From positions 1 through 5,626 of the forward strand of contig JAFLJV010000244.1 in assembly GCA_022712845.1 (NCBI GenBank): DNA of 5,626 nt, given 5' to 3'. Positions within the stretch are counted from its first letter, which is position 1. Each line of letters opens with the position of its first letter. Both the position numbers and the translations under genes were made by a program. Positions 1 to 5,626 of this stretch are shown in pieces. The DNA comes from Sulfurimonas sp. Its GTDB lineage: Bacteria; Campylobacterota; Campylobacteria; Campylobacterales; Sulfurimonadaceae. The notes beneath the pieces were generated by a model. It was not told the origin of the DNA and did no database searches. It worked only from the letters and a program-made list of their open reading frames with translations.

Positions 1-106
1 ATGTAGCCAGCCCTGTAAAACAGGCTGAATAGCAAAAAATATCTTCCTGACTCCCTGAGAAGTCTGCCCATCCCCAAGGATCTATTAGTACTGCCAAAGG
101 GCCAGC
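1..106. other. Suspected chimeric or foreign contig end
   Basis: This stretch directly abuts feoB sequence but does not encode the FeoB residues that should precede it. All three forward frames contain stops: TAG at 4-6, TGA at 26-28, TAG at 30-32, and TAG at 86-88 in the feoB frame. A hand count gives 51 G/C in 106 bases (48%), against about 32% in the next 180 bases. The reverse strand is open for 35 codons (106 down to 2), which chance can explain, and the translation matches no family I recognise. A small imperfect hairpin (9-26, arms agcc-c-tgt and acaggct) is present. The simplest reading is a chimeric join or misassembly; a real insertion into feoB is the alternative. The exact junction is uncertain by several bases. 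Confidence 0.6.
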
Positions 107-1114
107 ATTTATTTTTTAGAGAGTACAGGTTATATGTCAAGAGTTGCTTTTTTACTTGATGGATTTTTTCATAAATTTGGTCTTCATGGGCAATCATTTA
201 TCCCACTTGTAACTGGTTTTGGTTGTTCTATCCCTGCATATATGAGTGCAAGAATTTTAAAAAATGACCGTGATAGACTTTTAACTCTTTTTATTATAGG
301 TTTTATGTCATGTGGGGCTAGGCTTCCTGTATATGTACTTTTTGTTGGTGCATTTTTCTCTCCTGAAATGGCTGGAAATATTCTGTTTTTTATCTATATA
401 GGTGGAACTTTTATGGGTCTAATTGCTGCAAAAGTACTTAAAATGACTGCATTTAAGGGTGCTGATGAGCCATTTGTTATGGAGATGCCAAAGTATAGAC
501 TACCATCTATAAAACTTGTTTGGCATACAGTTTTAACGAAGACTATGATGTATCTTAAAAAAGCTGGTACATATATAGCTGCTGCTTCAATGTTAGTTTG
601 GTTTTTAAGTAATTATCCACATAATTTGGTGATTGAGCAAAAATATGAAAATAAAATAAAAGTTGCTGTAAGTCAAGAAGAAAAAAATACACTTAAGAAT
701 ACTTTAGCTGAAGAGTTATTGGAACAAAGTTACTTAGGCACAATAGGTAAATTTTCTGTGCCACTATTTGAGCCACTTGGCTTTGATTGGAAAATGAGTG
801 TAGCTCTTCAAACTGGATTAGCAGCAAAAGAGGTTGTTGTATCAACACTTGGTGTCTTATACTCACTAGGTGGAGATGTAGATGAAGAAAACAACTCTTT
901 AATAGAGATGATAAGTAAAAATATCCCTTTTGCATCAGCGGTAGCATTTATAGTTGTAATAATGATTTATTTACCATGTTTAGCTGCTTCAGTTGTATTT
1001 ACGCGTGAAGCTGGAGGGATAAAGTACTTTTTTTATCTTATTGGTTTTACATCAATAGTGGCATATTCACTAGCATTTATAGCATATAATTTAACATTAT
1101 TAATTACTTCTTAA
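107..1114 (+). CDS. feoB: FeoB ferrous iron transporter, C-terminal permease part (5' truncated)
   Basis: FeoB is the inner-membrane Fe(II) importer with an N-terminal GTPase domain and a C-terminal polytopic permease. Only the permease part is here. The frame reads IYFLESTGYMSRVAF from 107, the usual FeoB sequence entering the first Gate domain. Numbered from the Met at 134, the hallmarks are GFGCSIPA (Cys31), MSCGARLPVY (Cys60), GLAAKEVVVSTLG near 228-240 and YLPCLAA (Cys282). Several hydrophobic segments are broken by a charged loop at about 165-200. The ATG at 134 is an internal Met of the GYMSRVAF motif, not the true start. E. coli FeoB is about 773 residues, so more than half, including the whole GTPase domain, is missing. 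The loss coincides with the suspect left end, so it is probably an assembly boundary and not a natural pseudogene. The 3' end is intact (TAA at 1112-1114). Family assignment is very secure. Confidence 0.93.
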   Translation: MYFLESTGYMSRVAFLLDGFFHKFGLHGQSFIPLVTGFGCSIPAYMSARILKNDRDRLLTLFIIGFMSCGARLPVYVLFVGAFFSPEMAGNILFFIYIGGTFMGLIAAKVLKMTAFKGADEPFVMEMPKYRLPSIKLVWHTVLTKTMMYLKKAGTYIAAASMLVWFLSNYPHNLVIEQKYENKIKVAVSQEEKNTLKNTLAEELLEQSYLGTIGKFSVPLFEPLGFDWKMSVALQTGLAAKEVVVSTLGVLYSLGGDVDEENNSLIEMISKNIPFASAVAFIVVIMIYLPCLAASVVFTREAGGIKYFFYLIGFTSIVAYSLAFIAYNLTLLITS

Positions 1115-1124
1115 AATAATAAAA

Positions 1125-1130
1125 TATAAT
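1125..1130 (+). promoter_or_regulatory. Candidate -10 box upstream of the regulator operon
   Basis: A perfect TATAAT lies 11 bp after the feoB stop. No convincing -35 is seen at the expected distance (TTACTT-like at best), but Campylobacterota sigma-70 promoters commonly rely on an A/T-rich upstream stretch instead of a -35 box. If used, it would give a leader of about 110 nt before the response regulator. In such an AT-rich gap a chance match is quite possible. Confidence 0.3.
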
Positions 1131-1206
1131 GGTAAATAAGTAGGAGAATATTTTATATTAAAGCTTTTAATCATAGAATATAGTGAAATTATTTTAGTAT
1201 TACTAG

Positions 1207-1238
1207 CTGTTAACCACCTGTAAGCTCATATCTGTTAA
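1207..1238 (+). promoter_or_regulatory. Direct repeats, possible response-regulator operator
   Basis: The heptamer CTGTTAA occurs at 1207-1213 and again at 1232-1238, with a shorter CTGTAA at 1218-1223. The first two copies start 11 bp apart, about one helical turn, the spacing typical of OmpR-family half-sites; the third starts 14 bp further on. An 11-bp inverted repeat (tagta-t-tacta, 1195-1205) lies just upstream. The position directly before the response regulator gene suggests autoregulation, but this is inference from spacing and place only. Confidence 0.3.
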
Positions 1239-1241
1239 AAT
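1233..1241 (+). promoter_or_regulatory. Candidate extended -10 for a leaderless mRNA
   Basis: TG-T-TAAAAT fits an extended -10 element (TGn then five of six bases of TATAAT). Its last base is 7 nt before the A of the ATG at 1248, so transcription would begin at the start codon itself. This fits the absence of any purine-rich Shine-Dalgarno sequence upstream of that ATG. No clear -35 is visible. It overlaps the last CTGTTAA repeat, so a protein bound there would block it. Confidence 0.3.
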
Positions 1242-1247
1242 TAGCAA

Positions 1248-1910
1248 ATGAAAAAAATATTAATGATTGAAGATGACTTAGAATTAGCTGAGATACTTAC
1301 AGAGTATTTAGAGCAGTTTGAGTTTGAGGTTATTACAGAAGATGACCCTTTTAAAGCAGTAAGTATATTAAAATTAGAACCCTTTGATCTAGTTATACTA
1401 GATTTAACTCTTCCAGGAATGGATGGTTTAGAAGTTTGTGAAGCTATTCGTGAAAGACAAGATATCCCTATTATTATCTCCTCAGCTAGAAGTGATGTTA
1501 CAGATAAAGTGAAAGCACTTGAACTAGGAGCTGATGATTATTTACCAAAACCATATGACCCAAGAGAGCTAGAAGCTAGAATTCATTCTGTTCTTAGACG
1601 TTATGAAGCCAAATCACAAGAAAAACAAGAATCAAAAAGTGACTTTAAATGTGATGTTTCATCTATGATGATTACATATAAAGGTAGAAATATTGATTTA
1701 ACAAATGCTGAATTTGGGATACTTTCATATATGATTGCAAAACAAGGATTAGTTGTCTCAAGAGAAGATTTAATTCATAATGTAAATGCCATAAATGAAG
1801 ATTCTTCAAATAAAAGTATAGATGTTATGGTAGGTAGAATTAGAAATAAACTAGGAGATAAATCTTTGATAGAATCTGTTAGAGGTGTTGGTTATAAACT
1901 TCTTAAATAA
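1248..1910 (+). CDS. OmpR-family response regulator, ArsR/RacR-like
   Basis: A 220-residue two-component response regulator of normal length for the OmpR/PhoB class; it acts as a cytoplasmic DNA-binding transcription factor. The receiver domain (about 2-118) has the acidic pair Asp9/Asp10, phospho-acceptor Asp52 in ILDLTLPGMDG, Ser79 in SSAR, Tyr98 and the conserved Lys101 in LPKPYDP. A short linker leads to a winged-helix output domain (about 133-219) ending in the usual RGVGYKL hairpin. The stretch PIIISSARSD...LGADDYLPKPYDP resembles the Campylobacterota regulators ArsR (HP0166) and RacR, which respond to acid and to temperature or respiration respectively; which of these functions applies here cannot be told. 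An in-frame TAG at 1242-1244 makes ATG 1248 the only plausible start, yet no Shine-Dalgarno is present. The kinase follows after 63 bp and is its likely partner. Confidence 0.92.
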   Translation: MKKILMIEDDLELAEILTEYLEQFEFEVITEDDPFKAVSILKLEPFDLVILDLTLPGMDGLEVCEAIRERQDIPIIISSARSDVTDKVKALELGADDYLPKPYDPRELEARIHSVLRRYEAKSQEKQESKSDFKCDVSSMMITYKGRNIDLTNAEFGILSYMIAKQGLVVSREDLIHNVNAINEDSSNKSIDVMVGRIRNKLGDKSLIESVRGVGYKLLK

Positions 1911-1960
1911 TAATTTTTATAGATAAATTTTTCCATCTTACCGTAACATGTAGCTTTATT

Positions 1961-1966
1961 AAGGAG
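1961..1966 (+). promoter_or_regulatory. Ribosome binding site fixing the kinase TTG start
   Basis: AAGGAG sits 7 nt before the TTG at 1974. An in-frame TAA at 1968-1970 rules out any earlier start, and no ATG lies near the site. This supports TTG as the real initiation codon of the kinase gene. Confidence 0.8.
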
Positions 1967-1973
1967 ATAAATA

Positions 1974-3245
1974 TTGCGTAAATATGCTGTTTTATTAACT
2001 GTGCTTTTTTCACTTATTGTAACTCTAGCAAGTGTAAGTGTAGTGTTTTGGGAATTTTTTAAACTAAACAAACAGCGTTATATAAATCATATTTTTACAA
2101 AACAAGCAATTATCACTCAAATTTATCGTCAACATCAACAAAGACTTACTTCACATATCATGTTAGAAGCAAATTTAGCTGTTTATCATTTTGTTATAGA
2201 AAAAGATGAAAAAAGAAGAACTATTTTAAAAGATGCTAAAGCATTAAAAACAAAAGATTTTCAAAGTGTAAAATCAGCTTTAAAATTATCTCCTGTTGGG
2301 TTTTATACTCAAAAAACTGTTACAGATATGACTGTGTCAATGCTTCAATTTAATAAAAAAATATACTTTCATATAAAATCCCCTTCATCATCTATGTTGA
2401 TTTTAGATGAGCAATCAATTCCATATAAATATTGGTCTTTAGCTTATGCATATTTGATTATTATTTTAATGATATCTTTTTCTTTTGTATTAATTTTACA
2501 AAGATTAAAGCCACTTATTAGACTTAGAAAAAAGATTGCTCTTTATGGTGATGGAGATATGAATATATCTTTTAAAACGAGAGGAAGTGATGAGATAGCA
2601 CTTATCTCAAATGAACTTGAATCAACAAGAGAAAAGATTAATAATATTATGGACTCAAGAACTCTATTTTTAAGAAATATTATGCATGAGCTAAAAACTC
2701 CTATTGCTAAAGGAACTATTGCAACTCAAATGTTAGACTCTCAAAAACAAAGAGACAGGTTCTGCTCTATATTTGGTCGACTAGAATCTTTAGTAACAGA
2801 GTTTGCACTTATAGAAGAGGTTACTAGCTTAGGAGATAAAACTGATTTTAAAGAGTATCGTTTAGTTGATATTATTGATGGTGCTATTGATATGGCAATG
2901 ATTGAAAAAAGCAGTGTAAGTGTAGAGATTGATGCCAGTAATAAAGTAGATGCAAATTATAGACTCTATACAACAGCAATAAAAAATATGATTGATAATG
3001 GTATAAAATACTCAACAGATGCACATGTTAAAATTTTAATTATAGAAAATGAGTTATGTTTTGAAAGTATAGGAGAGTGTCTTAAGCACCCATTGCAGTA
3101 TTATATAGAGCCATTTACAAAAGATAATCCTTCAAAAAATAGTTTTGGTTTAGGGCTTTATTTGGTGGACTCAATTTTAAAAGCACATGAGCAAGTTTTA
3201 GCACATGAGTATGATGATGGGGTAAATCGTTTTATATTTGCATAA
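1974..3245 (+). CDS. Sensor histidine kinase, ArsS/RacS-like
   Basis: A 423-residue inner-membrane sensor kinase, paired with the response regulator 63 bp upstream. TM1 spans about 5-27, an extracytoplasmic sensor about 28-155, TM2 about 156-176, then a HAMP-like linker. The H-box is NIMHELKTPIAKG with phospho-acceptor His238. The ATPase has an N-box NMIDNGIKYS (Asn338, Asn342) and a G2 box NSFGLGLYLVDS (about 389-400). The usual DxGxG G1 box is not recognisable; ESIGECL at 364-370 stands in its place, followed by YYIEPFTK. I recall the same short form from the ArsS/RacS kinases, so it is probably active. The sensor holds five histidines (39, 54, 61, 72, 133); ArsS of H. pylori senses acid with periplasmic histidine, so pH or metal sensing is possible but unproven. 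The start is TTG with a strong ribosome site. mltF follows after 23 bp. Confidence 0.92.
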   Translation: MRKYAVLLTVLFSLIVTLASVSVVFWEFFKLNKQRYINHIFTKQAIITQIYRQHQQRLTSHIMLEANLAVYHFVIEKDEKRRTILKDAKALKTKDFQSVKSALKLSPVGFYTQKTVTDMTVSMLQFNKKIYFHIKSPSSSMLILDEQSIPYKYWSLAYAYLIIILMISFSFVLILQRLKPLIRLRKKIALYGDGDMNISFKTRGSDEIALISNELESTREKINNIMDSRTLFLRNIMHELKTPIAKGTIATQMLDSQKQRDRFCSIFGRLESLVTEFALIEEVTSLGDKTDFKEYRLVDIIDGAIDMAMIEKSSVSVEIDASNKVDANYRLYTTAIKNMIDNGIKYSTDAHVKILIIENELCFESIGECLKHPLQYYIEPFTKDNPSKNSFGLGLYLVDSILKAHEQVLAHEYDDGVNRFIFA

Positions 3246-3268
3246 GTTTTTAAGAGTAAACTAGTAAT

Positions 3269-4771
3269 ATGGATAAAAGTATTAAAGTTACAGTTATTGT
3301 GTTTTTTGCAATATCTTTTTTCTCTTTTGGATGGCTAAGTCATAGTGCATATAAGCCAGTGCATAGAATAGAGATGCCATCTATTTTAGATAAAATAAAA
3401 ACTACTAAAATACTGAATGTTGTATTGTTAAATTCACCATCTACATATTATATTGGACCAGATGGACCAAAAGGTTTTGAGTATGATTTGCTTAACGAAT
3501 ATGCAAAACATTTAGATGTTAAACTTAATGTAACGACAGCAAATACTATCAAAGAAGCGATAGAATTTAGTCAAAATTCAAATATTCACATAACATCAGC
3601 ATCATTAGCAAAAACTAAGATGAGAGCAGATGTTTTTAATTTTGGACCATCATATTTTGAAGTTCAAGAGCAAGTTGTTTGCCATCGTGGGATGTTAAGT
3701 AAAGGTAATTTTCCAAAAGATATAGAAGATTTAGCTGGTTTAAAAATAATAGTTGGGGAAGATACAAGTTATAGTGAAACAATAAATCAGTTACAAGAGG
3801 ATGGATTTGATATAAATGCTTCATATACATCTGAATTTTCAACTGAAGAACTTTTATCAAAAGTTGCAAAACATGAGATAGACTGTACAATCGCTGATTC
3901 AAATATATATGCTCTAAATCAAAGGTATTTTCCAAATATAGCATTAGCCTTTGCAATAAGCTCAAGAGAACAATTAGCTTGGGTTTTAACACCAAATTCT
4001 AAAGAGTTAGAAGCTGATATGTATTCTTGGTTAAACACTTTTAATCAAAGTGGTAAAATGGCAAGATTAAAAGATCATTATTATAGTTATGCACTTTTCT
4101 TTGATTATTATGATACTAAAATGTTTTATAAAAGAGTTAAATCAAGACTTCCAAAATATCAAAAATATTTTAAACAATATGGTAAAAAATATAATATTTC
4201 CCATTTTGTTTTAGCTGCTCAATCTTATCAAGAATCACACTGGAATCCTAAGGCAAAAAGTTATACAGGTGTTAGAGGTTTAATGATGTTAACTCTTAGA
4301 ACAGCAAAACATTTAGGGATTAAAAATAGATTAGATCCAGAACAAAGTATAAGAGGTGGTGCAAGACATCTAAATCAGATGATAAAAAATGTTCCAAAAG
4401 AGGTTGAGGGTGAAGATCGAATGAAGTTTGCACTAGCCGCTTATAATGTTGGTATGGGACATATAAAAGATGCACAAAAATTGACTAAAAAAATGGGTTT
4501 AAATCAAAATGTATGGAATGATTTAAAAAAGACTCTACCTTTGCTTTCTCAAAAAAAATATTATAGAACACTAAAGTATGGGTATGCTAGAGGAAGTGAG
4601 CCTGTTAAATATGTTGATTCGATATATGATTATATAGATATTTTACACAAAAGTGATGATGAGTTATACTCAAAAAAAGATAAAGTAAAAAAATCTAAAA
4701 AATCTAAAAAATCAAATAAGGAAAAACCAAAAAAGAAGAGTCAAAAAATTGACTCTAAAAAAACTAAATAG
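3269..4771 (+). CDS. mltF: MltF-type lytic transglycosylase with solute-binding-like domain
   Basis: MltF cleaves peptidoglycan glycan strands to 1,6-anhydro-muropeptides in the periplasm. The 500-residue protein has an N-terminal hydrophobic segment (about 7-23) without a lipobox cysteine, so it may be an uncleaved anchor. A family-3 solute-binding-like domain follows (about 45-275; [14 protein letters not shown] at 69-82). The SLT catalytic domain (about 285-460) shows catalytic Glu322 in [23 protein letters not shown] (333-342), a GGARHL motif (363-368) and [10 protein letters not shown] (390-399). In characterised MltF the binding domain controls the catalytic domain in response to ligand. 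The tail from 469 to 500 is extremely lysine-rich (18 of 32) and is not part of either domain. The gene lies 23 bp behind the kinase with only a weak ribosome site (AAGAG at 3252-3256), so co-transcription with the two-component genes is likely. Its 3' end overlaps rsfS by 8 bp and also contains the rsfS terminator. Confidence 0.92.
   Translation: MDKSIKVTVIVFFAISFFSFGWLSHSAYKPVHRIEMPSILDKIKTTKILNVVLLNSPSTYYIGPDGPKGFEYDLLNEYAKHLDVKLNVTTANTIKEAIEFSQNSNIHITSASLAKTKMRADVFNFGPSYFEVQEQVVCHRGMLSKGNFPKDIEDLAGLKIIVGEDTSYSETINQLQEDGFDINASYTSEFSTEELLSKVAKHEIDCTIADSNIYALNQRYFPNIALAFAISSREQLAWVLTPNSKELEADMYSWLNTFNQSGKMARLKDHYYSYALFFDYYDTKMFYKRVKSRLPKYQKYFKQYGKKYNISHFVLAAQSYQESHWNPKAKSYTGVRGLMMLTLRTAKHLGIKNRLDPEQSIRGGARHLNQMIKNVPKEVEGEDRMKFALAAYNVGMGHIKDAQKLTKKMGLNQNVWNDLKKTLPLLSQKKYYRTLKYGYARGSEPVKYVDSIYDYIDILHKSDDELYSKKDKVKKSKKSKKSNKEKPKKKSQKIDSKKTK
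4688..4714 (+). repeat. 9-bp tandem repeat in the mltF tail
   Basis: Three units of aaaaaatct (the last ends in tca) at 4688-4696, 4697-4705 and 4706-4714 encode Lys-Lys-Ser three times (residues 474-482). The 9-bp unit keeps the frame, so slippage would only change tail length. The six- and seven-base A runs within it could also slip and shift the frame. Confidence 0.85.
4722..4756 (-). terminator. Intrinsic terminator of nadD-rsfS inside mltF
   Basis: A perfect 8-bp inverted repeat (agagtcaa at 4737-4744, ttgactct at 4749-4756) has a 4-base loop (4745-4748). On the minus strand it lies 7 nt past the rsfS stop and is followed by TCTTTTTTGGTTTTT, a good U-tract. On the plus strand the hairpin is flanked by A runs on both sides, so it should not stop mltF transcription. 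The stem has only three G-C pairs, acceptable in so AT-rich a genome. It falls in codons 490-496 of mltF, so the same bases also encode protein. Confidence 0.65.
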
Positions 4772-5099
4772 CCTCACCCTCTTTACCATCAACTAGATCA
4801 CTTAGAAATGTTTCCATATCATATTTTATTCTATACTCTGGAGTCATAATATGGATAAGAATATCTCCTAAGTCAACAACAATCCAATCACTACTCTCAT
4901 CAACATTATTAAAAGTTTCTTCTGGTTTAAGATCATTTTTTAAATGGTTTAGTAGAGCTAATGTATGTCTTGAACCAAGTGATGAAGCAATGATTGCATA
5001 ATCTACAAAATAATTTTTATTTTTGAGATCAAAAACTTCAATACCCTCTGCTTTGTTTTTATCTAATACTTCTGTTATTTTTTCTATTCTGTCTTGCAA
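4764..5099 (-). CDS. rsfS: Ribosomal silencing factor RsfS (Iojap/DUF143 family)
   Basis: RsfS binds ribosomal protein uL14 on the free 50S subunit and blocks joining with the 30S, lowering translation in starvation or stationary phase. The 111-residue protein is of normal family length. Visible family features are [20 protein letters not shown] (about 20-39), [11 protein letters not shown] (about 43-53), and the signature [19 protein letters not shown] (about 69-87) followed by [10 protein letters not shown]. The start is TTG at 5099, directly abutting the nadD stop with no gap; an AAGGA site within the last nadD codons lies 7 nt upstream, implying translational coupling. The pairing of nadD and rsfS matches Campylobacter and many other bacteria. 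The stop overlaps the convergent mltF end by 8 bp, and an intrinsic terminator follows. Confidence 0.94.
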   Translation of the reverse strand: MQDRIEKITEVLDKNKAEGIEVFDLKNKNYFVDYAIIASSLGSRHTLALLNHLKNDLKPEETFNNVDESSDWIVVDLGDILIHIMTPEYRIKYDMETFLSDLVDGKEGEAI

Positions 5100-5608
5100 C
5101 TATTTTTCCTTATAAAAATTATATATTTCTTTTGCACATTTTTTTGGTAACTTAGTTAAGTCTATATTGTCTCTTAAGAGAGTTGATGAAATATCTTCAT
5201 TAACGTTAATTATTGAAAATTTTTTTGTAATTTCAACATTATCTCTTGAGGCAATTATAAAAGTAACTAACTCTTTTAGTTTTGAATAATTATGCCAATT
5301 ATGAAGTGAAGCAAGGTTGTCAGCTCCGATAACGAGATATATTTTTTTATAACTCCTTAACAGATACTCAACAGTGCTAATAGTCGGTATTGGCTTTTCT
5401 TGACTAACTTCATAATCTGATATTACAACATTTTTATAATCATTAAAAATCTCTTTTAGCCACTTTAGTCTAAGAGTAGATGGTGCATAAAATTTTGATT
5501 TAAATGGGTTTAAATATGTTGGCATAATTATCACTTCATCTATATCTTTAAATTCTATTAAAGCCTTAACAATAGCTTCATGACCGATATGTGGTGGGTC
5601 AAAAGAGC
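5100..5608 (-). CDS. nadD: Nicotinate-nucleotide adenylyltransferase NadD (N-terminus missing)
   Basis: NadD adenylates nicotinate mononucleotide to deamido-NAD in cytoplasmic NAD synthesis. The frame stays open to the window's right edge. From 5606 it reads SFDPPHIGHEAI, the nucleotidyltransferase signature that follows the N-terminal (I)A(I)FGG, so only about 10-12 residues are missing. Further motifs are IIMPTYLNPFK, YLVIGADNLASLHNW with LVTFIIASRDN, and the C-terminal ISSTLLRD. The retained part is 168 residues, close to full family size. A GTG at 5532-5534 could be mistaken for a start, but coding continues well upstream with conserved residues, so it is an internal valine. The two bases at 5607-5608 (GC on the coding strand) fit the Gly codon of FGGSFDP; beyond them lies adapter, which continues in frame by chance without a start. 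The gene abuts rsfS. Confidence 0.94.
5107..5111 (-). promoter_or_regulatory. Ribosome binding site for rsfS inside nadD
   Basis: AAGGA on the minus strand lies within the last codons of nadD, 7 nt before the TTG at 5099. It supports the TTG start and suggests that ribosomes ending nadD re-initiate on rsfS. Confidence 0.7.
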
Positions 5609-5626
5609 AGATCGGAAGAGCACACG
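5609..5626 (+). other. Illumina TruSeq adapter remnant
   Basis: The last 18 bases, AGATCGGAAGAGCACACG, are identical to the beginning of the standard Illumina TruSeq read-1 adapter. They interrupt nadD exactly where its conserved N-terminal Gly-Gly should be. This is untrimmed library sequence, not genomic DNA, and should be removed before the window is used. Confidence 0.97.

Noticed and set aside
9..26. Hairpin near the left end as a terminator or mobile-element end
   Set aside because: The arms are short with a bulge, no U-tract follows, and the sequence lies in a segment that is probably not native.
2..106. Minus-strand open stretch of 35 codons as a gene fragment
   Set aside because: A stop-free run of this length is expected fairly often by chance. 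I recognise no motif, and the segment is likely foreign.
134..136. ATG as the true start of a short iron-transport gene
   Set aside because: It is the Met of the FeoB GYMSRVAF motif, and homologous coding extends upstream to about 107. No ribosome site precedes it.
693..947. Minus-strand open frame of 84 codons
   Set aside because: It lies wholly inside feoB, antisense to well-conserved permease sequence, and its translation resembles no family.
1141..1183. Leader peptide after TAGGAGA (ATT start at 1157, 8 codons)
   Set aside because: The purine-rich motif looks like a ribosome site, but there is no ATG, GTG or TTG at a usable distance and the reading frame is trivially short.
1911..1973. 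Separate promoter for the kinase gene
   Set aside because: The gap is AT-rich but shows no convincing -10 or -35 pair. Co-transcription with the regulator explains it better.
3636..3995. Minus-strand open frame of 119 codons
   Set aside because: It is antisense to the solute-binding domain of mltF. The leucine-rich, low-complexity translation is what an AT-rich gene gives when read backwards.

Overview
The window is a low-GC fragment that looks like chromosomal DNA from the Campylobacterota (formerly Epsilonproteobacteria). The signs are an AT-rich composition, a nadD-rsfS pair as in Campylobacter, a response regulator and kinase of the ArsRS/RacRS type (HP0166/HP0165 of Helicobacter, RacRS of Campylobacter), and FeoB sequence of that flavour. 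The genus cannot be fixed by eye; a free-living Sulfurimonas- or Arcobacter-like organism is a guess.

Layout, left to right. Positions 1-106 are richer in GC than what follows (about 48% by hand count against roughly 30-35%), carry stops in all three forward frames and do not encode the missing part of FeoB; this looks like a chimeric or foreign end. Positions 107-1114 are the C-terminal permease part of feoB (ferrous iron uptake). A 133-bp gap with promoter-like and operator-like elements follows. Next comes a same-strand cluster, probably one operon: an OmpR-family response regulator (1248-1910), its histidine kinase starting at TTG (1974-3245), and a MltF-type lytic transglycosylase with a solute-binding-like domain (3269-4771). 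On the opposite strand, converging on mltF and overlapping it by 8 bp, lie rsfS (4764-5099, TTG start) and nadD (5100-5608, N-terminus missing). The last 18 bases (5609-5626) are exactly the start of the Illumina TruSeq read-1 adapter, so they are not genomic.

How the genes may work together: the kinase has an extracytoplasmic sensor with several histidines, the regulator is its obvious partner, and the third gene acts in the periplasm on peptidoglycan. The cluster therefore reads as a sensor circuit linked to cell-wall turnover. NadD (NAD synthesis) and RsfS (ribosome silencing under starvation) form a separate housekeeping unit. Its likely intrinsic terminator lies inside the lysine-rich 3' coding end of mltF, so that stretch carries two messages. 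I see no CRISPR array, RNA gene, insertion sequence or clear novel system. The most interesting points are the dual-use terminator, the possible leaderless and autoregulated start of the regulator, the TCS-mltF linkage, and the two artefactual ends.
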